NCBI RefSeq assembly: GCF_000247695.1
Contig: NW_004624734.1
Span: 7,458,690-7,522,689 of the forward strand
DNA: 64,000 nt
Origin: Heterocephalus glaber
Lineage: Eukaryota; Chordata; Mammalia; Rodentia; Bathyergidae
Direction: 5' to 3'
Of the stretch, positions 21,701 to 33,084 are shown one piece after another. How positions within the stretch are numbered: the first letter of the stretch is position 1; each line of letters begins with the position of its first letter. The notes beneath the pieces were generated by a model, which worked only from the letters and a program-made list of their open reading frames with translations, made no database searches and had not been told where the DNA came from. Position numbers and translations under genes: made by a program.

Positions 21701-21929
21701 CCTGTTGGTTGTCAGTTGGCCCAGCCCTAATCTCCTAGCTGTGTTACAGTAGCAGTCAGCTGACTGCCCAGGCCCTGCGAGATGCCCAGCCACCCGGGGT
21801 CCAGACTGGCTCAGCAAGATGCCTGTGCGGGACAGATGAGTGAATAGATATCCAAAGAACGAGCAGAGCGGTGACTCTTGGAAAGCAGGCAGCTGCTAGC
21901 TTCGCAGTCGGTAGCCAGCGATGGCGGTA

Positions 21930-22170
21930 GCGGTGACATTCGCAGTACGGGAGTGGAGTGGGTTCCTGAGTTTCCAGGAACTGGGGTCTAACTCCTGCTG
22001 TGCCCCCGGAGAGGGCCATGATCTCCCTGTGCCTCCGTTTACCCATCTGCAAAGGAGGATGACAGGAGTCTCGCTCCATGGTGCTGCTGGGGAATTAAGT
22101 GCGAGAACGCAGGCAAAGCCTTAGCAGAGCTCATAGCACACAGTAAGTGCCTAGTGGACCCTTGTCATGA
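21930..22170 (+). repeat. MIR SINE
   Basis: Contains 'TCTAACTCCTGCTGTGCC', 'TCCCTGTGCCTCCGTTTACCCATCTGCAAAGGAGGATGACAGGAGTC', 'TGCTGGGGAATTAAGTGCGAGAACGCAGGCAAAGCC' and 'GCACACAGTAAGTGCC', a clear MIR 5'-to-3' series. Confidence 0.85.
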
Positions 22171-23132
22171 ACCAGGGGTGACTGGACGCTGAAAGGGTGC
22201 CCTCCTCATGCACGTATGTTCCTGCTCTGTGGAACAAGGACCATCTTCTATTAATATTTTTTTCTGTTTTTCATCTGAAGCCTGGGCACTGGTTAAACCT
22301 AGGCCCTCTCCTCTTAATCTTTCTTAAGGCATTACCCACCTTCTAGCTCAAACCCAGAACCCTCTCCCTCCTTTATCTTCTGCAAAGCGAGTGGTGTGCA
22401 CTGGCTGACTCCCAAGCTTGATCCCGGGCCTCTGTGGCCCGGTCAGCCTGGAGCCGCACAATGTGCATGGGAAAATGGTGTCCTTTTAACCGCTTTTCAT
22501 GTATACGTCAGCATCCTGCAGCCGCCATGGAAATCCTCCAGAACCTTTCCACGATTCCAAACAGAGATTCTGTACCCGTTCAACGGCAATACCTAAGAAA
22601 TAATATTTTAATGTGCTAGTCTTAAAAACTCAAAAGGAATGTAAAACATGTTAATGAATGAAATATTAAAATGTTAAAGAAAGACAGGATCAGTAAGTTG
22701 AGGTTAATTTAAAATTCTTCAAGCTCGTCACATGGTCAAGAGAAATGATCAAACATGGAGCGCCTCTCCACTGAAAATAATGTCAGCAAATCACTAGAGT
22801 TTTTGAAAGTATCATTGATAACTTTGCTTCTATTAAAATTATATTAATTAAATTAAAATAATATTAGTTATAAACATATATTAACATAATATATTGCATT
22901 AAAATTATATCACATGATGTTTGTGATATTAATAAAGTTAAATATTCAGACTGAAAAATCCTATCATGTTTTATTATACCTACTTTTCAATTTTAACTGC
23001 TTCAATGTTCTGGGGGAAAAATAACTGTTAACAACTCCGTTCAACAATGCACAGAGAAACACACATTGGTTCTTCTGCCCTGGGCTCCTGCATGGCCCAG
23101 CACAGCAGTGTTACCTTGTACAGTAAATACAA
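22171..23132. other. Unassigned sequence, strongly AT-rich from 22600
   Basis: 22600-22990 is very AT-rich (ATTAATTAAATTAAAATAATATTAG), possibly old LINE or low-complexity sequence. No gene seen. Confidence 0.4.
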
Positions 23133-23213
23133 TTTTTTTTTGTACTGGGAATTGAACTCAGGGCCTTCTGCATGGCAGGCAGGTGCAATGCCACTGAGCT
23201 ACATCCCTGACCC
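23133..23213 (-). repeat. ID SINE
   Basis: Minus-strand copy with GGGATGTAGCTCAGTGGC (A box) and GAGTTCAATTCCC (B box), ending in an A tail. It is the CATTGCACCTGCCTGCCATGCAG variant. Confidence 0.9.
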
Positions 23214-25262
23214 AAAATTTTTTAAATTGGAGTTTCGGTGTTAATTTTCCTTTTAAAATAATTCATGTAAATGTTATTCATGCTGATGGCTGTGTCCTTT
23301 GGTGTCCCTTTAATGGATGTGCTGGGGGCCAAGACCTCATCTGCCACACTCTCTTCCTGGCGCTGCTCCGGGGCTTCCCCGAACTGTGGACGGGACTGTA
23401 CTCCAGAGAGTCCCCTTGGGAAGGCAGGCTTGGCCCGCACAGGCCCTGCAGTGTGTGGGTGAGGGGGACGGAAGGTTCCAGCACAGTGCCCCTCCCTCCC
23501 CTCGCCCAGGACAGCTCTGTGGTTGCAGGACCTGTGTGAAAGGAGGATGCTGGACCCTTGTGCAATGCTTACAAAGAATTTCAAGATGGCAGCAGCAGCA
23601 CATGAGGCTTTCGACCATGGTGGGGCCTTATTAGCACCACGTAGCTGGCTCTGCTCTCAGCCCCACTCTCTGCAGATCTAACCAGCCCCCCACACCTCCT
23701 ACAAAACATGCAGTGCCAAGTCCCTCCACTGGAAGCCACGTCGACCTGTGGCTCGCTCTTTGCTTCATTTGGCTGAGGCTGCAGCACACAGTGGGGCCTC
23801 TGTTTCTAGGCAAAATGCATCTTAGCACTGGAAATCCCCTCTCCTAGGGTCCTTCACTCATTCATCGGTGTGTTTATTCATTCACGAAGCATGACCGAGT
23901 ATGTGTGTGCCAGGTGCTGAGCTGAGCTCCCCAGATCCAGCGAAGAGCAGCCTAAAAGTCCTGTGGCAGAGGATTCTGGGGACCCAGGTGAGGGGGTGGA
24001 AAGATGACTGCGCTGCAGGTGTCTTCTCAGGACAGGACTCAGAGCACAGGGGCGAACCGACCTGCTGGAAAGGAGAGGTGGCAATGGACCACTCCCTTCC
24101 ATTCTTCCCAGCTGCATGACCCTGATGCCATGGCCAGCAACTTTGCAGGGCAAGGGGGCCTAGGGCTCTCTCCACTCTCACCAGGAGCACCCCGTCTCCA
24201 GGCATGCAGCCCTTCTGCCTTTCAGAGCTTCAGTTTCCTCCCTTGCAAAGTGGAAAGTGATTTTCCGCCCACTCCCTAGGTATCTAGGAAGCAAATCACC
24301 AAATGCTAATGAAGTCCACGTCCTTATGAAGGAGTGATCTTGTGACTGGATAGTACCCTAGATCCAGGCTCCAAGAGTCACTTTTACATGGCTGCTCGGC
24401 TGTTGACCGGTCATTTGGCAAACTCTTGCTGAGCATGTGCCATGCAGCCCCCAGCCTTGTGACTTGGGTGGCATCTTAAGGTCCGTGGAGGAGTTGTATA
24501 GATCCTAGTTTTACCTTCTTCCAAAAGAAGATATTTGATATTAAGCCCTCTTTTACAGAGGAGGAAACTGGGTTACTTTGAACCCAATGTCACTTGACTG
24601 TTTGGACACACTCCGAGACGAGAGCCCAGTTCTTCGGGCATGCCGAGGGCCCAGTGGGACCTTCTGGCCACCATATCCCCACTCTGGCCCTAGGAAGGCA
24701 TCACAGGCAGGAAGGAGTCTCCATCAGCCTCATGCTGCACGCTGCCACCCTCCTTTCCCACCCGGCACACCGACGTCCACTGCTGTGTCCCCTGTCCTAG
24801 CAGCAAGGAAGGGACATCTGTCAGAGGTGCACCAGAGCAGGCAGACCCCGCCTTCAGCCCCACATGCACCTGGCTGGGCCTGGGCCTCCACTCCCTGCAT
24901 TGCTGCACACAAGGGAGACAGGTCCCTCGGCAGGAATGTGCCAAAGGACTTGGCGCAGAGGCTCCTTTGTTCAAAACAACAGGGGCCTTGTCAGCATCCT
25001 GATCCACCTGTGTCTCCATCAGGAAGTGGAGGTTTGATGGGGACTTGTGTCTCGCTCCATCCTGACCCTGGATGGCCACCTCCACTTCTGCTTTGAACTG
25101 AACTCTACATGCCTCATCACCAGGCCAATCTTTACCCTCCGAGGCTCGGCCCAGGGCCACCTCCTCCTGGGGAGTCTCCTTCCTGGACACCCACAGGCCA
25201 AACATGAGTCTCTCTCCTCTGTGCTGCCTTGACAACCTCCTCAAGGTCTAAGTCAGGGCTCT
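23214..25262. other. Unassigned GC-rich sequence
   Basis: Two kilobases with many overlapping open frames (up to 184 codons, 24690-25244 minus) but no recognisable protein. A weak L2/MIR-like string lies at 23850-23960 ('CACTCATTCATCGGTGTGTTTATTCATTCACGAAGCATGACCGAGTATGTGTGTGCCAGGTGCTGAGCTGAG'), and another at 24545-24570. Confidence 0.4.
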
Positions 25263-25264
25263 AA

Positions 25265-25440
25265 GCCATCACAGTCATCATCGATTGCCTATTTTATGCT
25301 CAGAGCTCTATGCCCATCTCCTCACTTGATGCTCTTAACTGAGTGATGGAAGAGACTTTATTCAGGTCCCTACTTTACAGAGATGAAGAAGCCGAGAGAA
25401 CTAGAGAGGTCCTGGTCCACAGGACTCAGCTGTGACGGTG
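25265..25440 (+). repeat. MIR SINE
   Basis: 'TGCCTATTTTATGCTCAGAGCTC', 'CCCATCTCCTCACTTGATGCTCTTAAC', 'TACTTTACAGAGATGAAGAAGCCGAGAGAACTAGAGAGG' follow MIR order (TTATCC..CATTTTACAGATGAGGAAACTGAGGCTCAGAGAG). Confidence 0.7.
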
Positions 25441-25787
25441 GGCCCAGCCCTCCTCCTAGCTACGTCCCCAGTCCCCAGCACATGGTGCAGTCTCAGAAAA
25501 CTCTCACTGGACTGAGATGATCTCTAACATCTTGTTCATCATAGACTGAGCACAGGTTAGCAGCCAGGTGCTGTCTCCAGCTCCCAGACGCCATATCGGA
25601 GAGCCAGAAGCCCACCCAAATCAGCCAGCAGCCAGGCCAGGCCCTCCACGCCTCTGCAGGGGGATCTTCCTGCTAGCCAGCTTCATCCCCTCCCTCCAGA
25701 GCCAGGTGTGCTCTTTGGCCAGTGTGCACTGCAGGAGGCCTCCCTGGAGGAGGAAGAGGTTGAGAAGTGGAGAGAATTTATTTCTCC

Positions 25788-25878
25788 TCTTTTTTTTTTT
25801 TTTGCTACTGGGGATCGAACTCGGGTCCTTGCGCTTGCGCAGCAGGCGGCGAAACCACTGAGCTGAATTCCCGGTCCT
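25788..25878 (-). repeat. ID SINE (young GCGCAAGCGC subfamily)
   Basis: Minus-strand copy with A box AGCTCAGTGGTTTCGCC, GCGCAAGCGCAAGG, B box GAGTTCGATCC and a pure A15 tail. It has few differences from the copies at 4006 and 50975, which suggests relatively recent activity. Confidence 0.93.
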
Positions 25879-26246
25879 TCTCTCTACCTCTCTAGGCTTA
25901 GTCCCTGCATGCTGCCCTGATTGGCTCTCTCACCTGCAAACAGGGGCAACACAGGATCATTGCAAGGCAATGATAAAATGATGGAAATGAAACTGCCTTG
26001 TGAGCTGTCACCCTCCATCCATGTCAGAGTTCTTACACCCACTCGGTGGCCCGGCCCTCTTCCTGTGGCAGTTCCCCCTCTGGGGCCCGAATCTGGCTCT
26101 TTTGCTGGAGCCGGCACTGGGGTACAGGTATCCTGCTCAGGAGGGCCTGAGCTCTGGCCGTTCCCCACGACTTCCTCCTGTCCCCTTCCAGTGGGACTGC
26201 CTGAAGGATGCTGGGAAACAGTTCCTTTTCTCAGGGTGACTTTGCC

Positions 26247-26860
26247 TGTGTGGTAAACTATACATACCATAAAATGCACCATTGTAACCTTTCACAAGCA
26301 TACAATTCACTGGCCTTAAGTGCATTCCTATTATCAGCACAATTGTCATCGTCATCCTTTCGTCTCCCCAGCTGAGACTCTGTGCCCCTAGACACTCCTC
26401 CTCAACCTCCCCCGTGGAGTGGGATGGGAGCCACCACCCCACTCTCTGCTTCTATGAATTTGATGATTCCAGGAAGCCCTCTTCAGTGGAATCACACGCT
26501 CTGTCCTTTGGTGTCTGGCTTCTGTCACTGAGCATAATGTCTTCAAGGTTTGTTCATGTTGGATCGTGTGTCCAAACTTCCTGTCTTTTCAAGGCTGAAT
26601 AACATTCCAACTCTGGATGGACTACATCGTGTTTATCCACTCGTCCATCTGCGAATGTTTGGGTTGCTTCCACCTTTTGTCCACTCTGAACAGTGCTGCC
26701 ATGAACAAACATGGGTGCCAGTTCAAGTCTCTGCTTTCCAAGCTTTTGGGGGGTAGATACAGATGTGGAAAGGCTGGATCAAATGGTAGGTCCATGTGTA
26801 AGTATTTGCGAAGCTGCCATGTTGCTTTCTTACCTTCCTCAGGGTTATATTTTACCAGCT
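26247..26860 (-). repeat. L1M 3' end (3'-UTR)
   Basis: Antisense text of old L1 3'-UTR: 'ACAATTCACTGGCCTTAAGTGCATTCC', 'CTGTCACTGAGCATAATGTCTTCAAGGTTTGTTCATGTTG', 'TTTATCCACTCGTCCATCTGCGAATGTTTGGGTTGCTTCCACC', 'CAGTGCTGCCATGAACAAACATGGGTGCC', 'GGCTGGATCAAATGGTAGGTCCATG'. It is 5' truncated, as most L1 copies are. Confidence 0.9.
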
Positions 26861-27427
26861 CCTCTCAGCCCCTGTGTACTGAGCGCTTCTCCTGTGATTG
26901 GCAAAATCCCAGATGGAAGGTAGCATTTAACATGAAAGACCAAGAGGAGGAGCCACGCAGTAGCTTCCAGAAGGTACCAGAACAGCAGGCAGGAGGCGTT
27001 TGAGGGATAATAAGGCTGCTCGTGTGTCGGAGCCAACTGGTGTGCAGAGCTTGCTGGTCATGGAGCTCCGAGGCTACGCGTAATCATAGGTGAGCTTCTT
27101 GCTTTTCACCAGATGCCTGGTGAACTCCTCCACATAGAAAGCAATGATTTTTCTTTTGCCAGAGAACTTGGAAAATACCTATTCTGAAACTATGTATACC
27201 AGGGATACCAAGAGAAGAGCAAAGCCTCCAATACAGATGTGTCTAACTGTGTCTAACTTTCCCAATAAAGAACATTATAGGAACAGAGGATTTTTTTTTA
27301 CATGCTCATAAAAAGATTATATTTGTTCTGAGAATTTCCTGGGTTGTGCATGGCTGTTACAGACTTATTTCAAAAGTTGATTTTTTTTTAACGGTATCTG
27401 CAGGGACCTGTGTCTTAATTCCATTTG

Positions 27428-27429
<2 letters not shown>
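26861..27429. other. Unassigned sequence
   Basis: The minus strand carries two adjacent open stretches of 31-34 codons (27077-27178 and beyond 27182) separated by a TAG. The first reads as a hydrophobic segment, the second as a basic tail. At this length chance is enough, so I do not call a gene. Confidence 0.3.

Positions 27430-27478
<49 letters not shown>
27430..27478. repeat. (GT)n microsatellite
   Basis: About 24 perfect GT units starting after GGC. Confidence 0.97.
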
Positions 27479-27479
<1 letters not shown>

Positions 27480-27689
27480 AAGCATGCATGAATTTTCCTT
27501 TTCCTGTATCACATCTGAAAAGTCTCTTTCCGGTACTCCACATTTGGAAGTGGCTAGAATTGTCCTTGGTGCCTCGAAATCCTGCTCATGTTCTCAGCTG
27601 CTAACATTCTGGTTTGAGATTTACCTTGCCTTGAATATTCATTGACCATTTCTGTTGTTGCATTTACCAAAATAAAATCCATTTCAGCT

Positions 27690-28135
27690 TGTTCCTCTCC
27701 GGGAAGGGGCCGGTGAGCAGTTTTCTGACAGTTGTATATTAAATGCAGGTGGCTTCATGAATGTGCTTTCTGTCTGGCTCCGAACATTAACCATAACCCA
27801 CAGTTTCTTCCAAAGGAGCTGGAATGAATTAAATTGTTTAATAAAACCTTACTTACCTGGATAAACTCATTTCTATTTTGCATTTAGATTCCCTAATGCA
27901 TCTTTCCAGATTGTTATTTGTAAAATAAAAAGCTAGACATGTTTACTTAGAAAGCCAAACTTCGGACCCTAATCCTGGTTCTTATCCAAGTTCACTGCAA
28001 CATCTTTTTTTCGCATTTCCTACCACGTTATGAACCGTTGCGTGTTTCATTTACCATGAATTGATAACTCCCACCCTGGCTCCAAATTAAGACTTACTTA
28101 GGCATTGAATTTGCGTCTCTGCATATGTTTTTTTC
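27690..28135. promoter_or_regulatory. Candidate conserved non-coding element
   Basis: Repeat-free, AT-leaning sequence with clustered core motifs: TGTTAATTT/ATTAAA-type homeodomain cores (GAATTAAATTGTTTAATAAAAC at 27825-27846), TTTGCATTTAG at 27877-27887, CCTAATGCAT, a TAACCATAACCCACAG Runt-like AACCACA-similar run, and CCATGAATTGATAAC with a GATAA core. Composition resembles developmental enhancers, but conservation was not tested. Confidence 0.35.
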
Positions 28136-28774
28136 CATCACACTCCTGAAACTCATACTGTTTCAGACAGAAAGGAGCCCAGAGTTGCATATTTGCAAAT
28201 TGATTTTAAAGCTATATGCTTGCAAACAGGGCTTGACTGAGTGCAGAGTGAAACTGTCCAGGATTATCAAGGGTACGTTTAAGGAGCTGCCCATGTGGAA
28301 GATGCCACACCCCTGGAAGGTCACTCTAGAGCCAGAGTCCGAGGCCTACGGGACCAATAATCTTCACTCAGCCTTGTCAAAAGCAGTCTAGTATGTCCTA
28401 AGCAAGCGCTAGCTGGATTAACTGAATAAATGAATTGTGAGGATGACTTACCTCATTCCCTTTGCCCTTTTCTACAAACCCCATGCCAAATAGTATGCCC
28501 AAATGTGATTGAATATATTAGCCCAGATATTTGACCTAGTGACTTCCGCTCTTTGAAAAAATTAAATTTCTATCTAAACAGTTGGATGACGCCTCCTGCC
28601 TTAATGCATAGTTCTAAAGATAAAGTCCCTCTAATTGAGCTCATACTCACTAAGCGTGTCTTTCAGACGTCACCGTATAAATCTGCTCATCAACCCCACG
28701 TGCTGGGAATCAGCTGTCGATGCCACAGACCTGCACAACTTTCCGCTTGATTTCTTTGAGAGGTGTGGGGAAGC

Positions 28775-28995
28775 TGGTAGCTAATATTTTTACAGTGCTT
28801 ACTATGCATCAGGTAACACTGTGTTATTTGACTTAATCCTCACACAGAACACAGAATATGAAGAGGTACTCTTGCATCCCCATTTTTGTGGATGAAGAAA
28901 CTGACTTAGAGGGGCTGAAGGGCACATGGCTGGGAAGTGGCCAAAACGGGCTTTGAACCCAGGACCCCAATCTTGCAGGCCAACGCCCTGGACAT
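28775..28995 (+). repeat. MIR SINE
   Basis: A clear series: 'ACAGTGCTTACTATGCATCAGG', 'TTATTTGACTTAATCCTCACA', 'CATTTTTGTGGATGAAGAAACTGACTTAGAGGGGCTGAAGGGCACATGGCTGGGAAGTGG' and 'GGGCTTTGAACCCAGGACC'. Confidence 0.88.
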
Positions 28996-29639
28996 GACTC
29001 CTAGGTGCAAAGCAAAATGGTTGATATAACAGCGTTTCCACTCAGAAGCAAATCACTGTGGCAATGATCCAGCAGCCCATGTGCTTAGGAGAAGAGCAAA
29101 GCAGATGTCACTGCGGAATGAGGTGGCTGCTGCACCAGGCGCAGTGGAGCAGGGAGAGGTTTGTAAGTTGCAGGAGCTCAGCAAGGCTGTGTGGTCACTC
29201 AGAGAAGGAGGCTGGACGGTCCTGGTCCTAAACCTGGCACTGACTGCTCCTGGCAGCTCCAGCTTCAGTGAGAGCCCTCCCCATCCCCAGAGAACCCTCT
29301 GCCATGGGCTCGTGTGGCTCTCCCTGGCCATTGCCTTTGCAGGAGAGGCCCTCTGAATGCCACAGCCGGCCTGCCACTCATGCCGGGAATCAGCCCGAAG
29401 AGCTGGACAGGAGCGTGAGAGATGAGGTGCACCGGGCTTATCACATTTGCAGGATTACACCTCCATAAGCCCCATACACGGGCGCCCCGCAGCCCACGGT
29501 GCTGCCTGCACATCACTGCCACCTCTGGAAGATGCCGCCAGAAGCTCAGTGGCCAGACGGCCCCTCCACCACCACCCAGAGCCACCGGCAGCCCCACGAC
29601 CGCACTGTGAGGAGCCGGGCAACGGCGCAGCACAGGGTA

Positions 29640-29945
29640 CCTTATAATCAAATTTTCACTGTGCTCTCTGACAGGTTTTTAAGTCACTTAGGGGATCTAT
29701 TTATATGTGAAAGCATCAGCATCGTGCAGTAAATCCAACCACAAGCCAGTCCCGTATTTTATTAAGTTTAAGTTCAGTGAAAGTGCAGCGCGAACGAGGG
29801 CCCGGTGTCTCTCCGCTACATCTGATTTGCGGTTCCCATAAAAAGGCCCACATGCCGCTGTTTCAGATGTGTTTTGGATTGAAAATAGGATTAATGTGCT
29901 AAAGTGTGATTAGAATGGTTAAACACGATTAATTGGAACAGACTT
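29640..29945. promoter_or_regulatory. Candidate developmental enhancer with GATTA-motif cluster
   Basis: Repeat-free sequence with a closely spaced array at 29888-29936: GGATTAATG, GTGATTAGAATGG, TAAACACGATTAATTGG. These are bicoid-type (GGATTA) and TAAT-type homeodomain cores, including a forkhead-like TAAACA. AT-rich from 29640 to 29935, it is joined on the right to a CpG-rich block, a layout common at developmental loci. Confidence 0.45.
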
Positions 29946-30260
29946 CTGCCGGCCAGGGAGCTGCTCCGGGCTGGCCCGGCTCCAGGTTACCAAGTGAACA
30001 AAGCGGGCCGACTGTCCGACTCCTTCCCCGCCTCGCCGTGTGCGCCATGCCCTTGCATGTGCTCCTCGCCAGCCTGTCTCAGGGCAGATTAAATGCAGCT
30101 GAGAATGCTGGGCCAGCTCGGCGTGCCGTCCTCCGGGAATAGGCAGGAACCCTGGGCCGGCCGGGCCTCTTGGTTCAGGCCAGAGCTGCCTGCCGAGCTC
30201 TGGGGGCCGCGGGCCAGGTGGCTGGGCCGGGGTGGGAGTTCTTTGGGGGTTTTTAAATGA
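29946..30260. promoter_or_regulatory. CpG island-like block
   Basis: I count about 21 CpG in 29941-30240 at roughly 64% G+C, observed/expected about 0.7, so it is above the usual 0.6 cutoff though short. CCGGCC/GGGCCGGG strings at 30156-30166 and 30226-30232 are typical. There is no open frame with a recognisable protein. It lies next to the GATTA cluster at 29888-29936. Confidence 0.5.
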
Positions 30261-30611
30261 TCTATTAAACTTTAATCAAGGTGCTACCACACTGACGGCT
30301 CTGATTTACTCGGGGCTGGAGGGGCCAGGTCCAGGCCCCGAAACGAGCCAGGCTCCTGAAGGCCACTCAGGTGGGCACGAGGGCCGGGCCTGCTCAGGCC
30401 GCCCTTGGTCCCCAGGGCTTTGTCCTTGGCCGTCAGAGTGGACAGCGACGCCTTGCTCCAGCTCCTCTTCGAGTAGAGTTCAAAGGCTTTAAGGCGGTGT
30501 GCAGCATCGCCTCCTCTGAGGGCCTGCAGCAGGTTTCCCTGGCTGGGCGTGCTGGGCTGCGGCATTTGCCCTCGTTAGAGACCACTGCGGGCTGAGGCTG
30601 CCTGGCGGATC

Positions 30612-30722
30612 CGTGTGTGGTGTTGTGTCTGTGCATGTCTGTGGGGTGCGTGCGTCTATGCTGTGTGTGTATGTGTGACTCTGTGCGCACGTGTCTGTGA
30701 GTACGTCTGGGCACGTGTGTGA
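30612..30722. repeat. Degenerate GT-rich tract
   Basis: An irregular series of GTGTGT, GTCTGTG and GCGTGCGT strings, probably an eroded microsatellite. Confidence 0.7.
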
Positions 30723-30860
30723 CAGCCGGGGCCAGCTGACAGGGGATCACACAGCTCTGCTGCCCCCAGCCAAACAGCAAATAGGAGCCCCCAATCCAAG
30801 ACCTGCACTTTTCATTAAGATGGGGTGCATCTCAATTTGGGGCACACGTTTCATCAGGCG

Positions 30861-30934
30861 TCTTTCTTTCTCTCTTTCCTTCCTTCCTTCCTTCCTTCCT
30901 TCCTTCCTTCCTTCCTTCCTTCCTTCCTTCCTTC
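30861..30934. repeat. (TTCC)n microsatellite, left of gap
   Basis: Starts as TTTC/TCTC and becomes perfect TTCC repeats of about 13 units up to the first N. The array is truncated by the gap, so its true length is unknown. Confidence 0.97.
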
Positions 30935-31214
30935 NNNNNNNNNNNNNNNNNNNNNNNNNNNNNNNNNNNNNNNNNNNNNNNNNNNNNNNNNNNNNNNNNN
31001 NNNNNNNNNNNNNNNNNNNNNNNNNNNNNNNNNNNNNNNNNNNNNNNNNNNNNNNNNNNNNNNNNNNNNNNNNNNNNNNNNNNNNNNNNNNNNNNNNNNN
31101 NNNNNNNNNNNNNNNNNNNNNNNNNNNNNNNNNNNNNNNNNNNNNNNNNNNNNNNNNNNNNNNNNNNNNNNNNNNNNNNNNNNNNNNNNNNNNNNNNNNN
31201 NNNNNNNNNNNNNN
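30935..31214. other. Assembly gap (280 N)
   Basis: Unsequenced run of N placed inside a pyrimidine microsatellite. The 287-, 157- and 148-codon frames spanning it are artefacts of reading TTCC repeats and N. Confidence 0.99.
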
Positions 31215-31236
31215 TCTTTCTTTCTTTCTTTCTCTG
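31215..31236. repeat. (TTTC)n microsatellite, right of gap
   Basis: About five TTTC units follow the gap. The repeat unit differs from the TTCC on the left, so the gap hides at least one transition. Confidence 0.9.
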
Positions 31237-33084
31237 TGCTGCTGCCCGGGCAGTGGTGGGTTCTCTGGTTACTGGCACTCGGACCGGGTCGCTCTTAGAC
31301 TGAGCAGCATGGCGTGTAAACTGCCAGCCATGGACCTGGCTGAGCCTCGCCAGGGCCGCGCTTGCTCTGGGCTGGGTTCTGTCCTGTTTCCTCTCATGCT
31401 GAGTTCAGGCTGGCCCACGTCTCTGTCCTCTCCGTCCCCACAAGGCCTGCTCACCATGGGTGACAAGAAGTTCCTTTGCCCATACAGCAGGCCAGGCCCT
31501 GCACCCACTTGTTGCTTTTCTGGAAAAATAAGCATCCTGGTGGTAGGAGATTAGGAGGCCCCATGCTGCCCAGCCAAGGCCACAAGGAGAACCTGAGCTG
31601 CACACAGGATGGGATGTTCCGCTGTTCTGAGAGCAAGAGGAGGCCACGGAGATGCCTCGCAGCCCCCTGCAGGGCCCAGCTCCTTCCAAAGCAGGGGTCC
31701 AGGTGTCCCCGGAGATGTCCCTGTCCCATCCCGCTCCCAGCCCAGCACTGTGGAGGCGGGGAGAGCTTTCTCCGAGGCACCAAGGCCACCGCTGGTCACA
31801 GTGCTCCCGTCTGTGGCTGAGGCCTCTATGCTTCCTGTACAGGAGGACACAGTGGCCAGCATAGCTCGGAAAGTGCCACAGCATGGCACATCCTACTTGT
31901 GAGCACCAGCACCCGGCCCCCGGCAGGCCATTCTCCTCTTGGCAGCCTCGGTTTTCCCACCAGCGAAAGGCACAGTGTCGCTGGGGGCGGTGGTGTGGAG
32001 GGCTGGGAGCTGGAGCCCAGGCCAAGCAACTTGGTGAGACCATGCACCACCATACCTGGCGTCCCATGTCCTTTTGTATTTAAACATAAGTTGCAATCAG
32101 AGCATTTTTGTGAGCCCTATGCATGGCACCCACTGCAAGGAAGGAAGTCAGTCTCTTCCCACTACTCGTAAAATAGTCCCTGCTCCTGCCCCATGGCCAG
32201 CAAGGCTTTGGGCTCTGCTGCTCCCTTCCTGCTCCCTCCTGTCTGCCAGCTGTCCAGAGCTTTTCACTCCTGGGGACTCCAGCATGGAGCAGGCTCAGGT
32301 CTCAGCCTGATATGGCCCCTGAGGGCCTCCTGGTCACTTATTCCGGCACAGCTTCCTCTTCCAGTCTTCCCAGCATGCATCGCCCATTTGGTGCACAGGC
32401 ATTAATTTCCTTGGTGTTGACCCCATCTCAGAATTAAGCTCTGAGAGGCAAGGACAGAGTCTGTGGGATTCATCACAGGGTTCCCAGGGCTCAGTCATGA
32501 GCACAGCCTACTTCAGCAGCCGCTGGAATGAGCTGCCAGAGCCCCTTCAGTTAGGACAGGCTTGCTCCGGAGGCTGGTGGTACCTCGACAGACAGGCTCA
32601 GCTGTCTGCCCACTCCGGACAGAGCTCCTTAATCTATGTCCTCCATCTCCAGGACAACCTGCCTTCCCTGTCCTTGCATCCTGTGCCGAACTTCCTGCCT
32701 CTCCTTTGCAGCTCGGAGCTGACCGCCTAGGGTGCAGACAGGGCCACAGCTGTTACGGTCCATCTCTAGATGGCTCCCCAAGGCCTCCTGAGCAGGTAGG
32801 TGGGCCTTTTGAAAGGCGATTGGATTACTGGTGCGGAGAGCTGGCTTAGGAGGTGGGGCCGGGTAGGAAGAGGGGCGGCTGGGGGAATGGCTTAGAAGGG
32901 GGCCTGTTCCTCCCCAGCCCTCCCTTCTCCCTCTGCTTCCTGTTCACCATACTGTGAGCAGCTCTCCTGCCACCCTGCCTTGGAGCTGGCCAACTGTGGA
33001 CTGAAACCTGAGCAGACTAAATGAAAGAGGTAGGCACTTCTTAAGGGTCCACTGGCATTTTTGATTTGTACCCTCGGAGGAGAC
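31237..33084. other. Unassigned GC-rich sequence
   Basis: No exon or named repeat. A 220-codon minus frame (31405-32067) is one of several overlapping frames in GC-rich DNA and lacks recognisable domains. Confidence 0.4.

Noticed and set aside
22640..22990. AT-rich block as a matrix attachment region or origin
   Set aside because: Composition alone is not evidence, and old LINE sequence explains it as well.
25800..25870. ID SINE as a functional tRNA gene
   Set aside because: It has A and B boxes but a long A tail, no mature tRNA cloverleaf in the 3' half, and several near-identical copies in the window, so it is a SINE.
27077..27250. Minus-strand reading that looks like a hydrophobic segment followed by a basic tail
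   Set aside because: Only 31-34 codons on each side of a TAG stop, in AT-rich sequence where hydrophobic reading is common. No known protein family recognised.
30691..31554. 287-codon open frame across the N gap
   Set aside because: It consists of the TTCC/TTTC repeat read as Leu-Pro-Ser-Phe runs plus the N run. It is an artefact.
31405..32067. 220-codon minus-strand frame
   Set aside because: Overlaps several frames on both strands in GC-rich sequence and matches no family I recognise.
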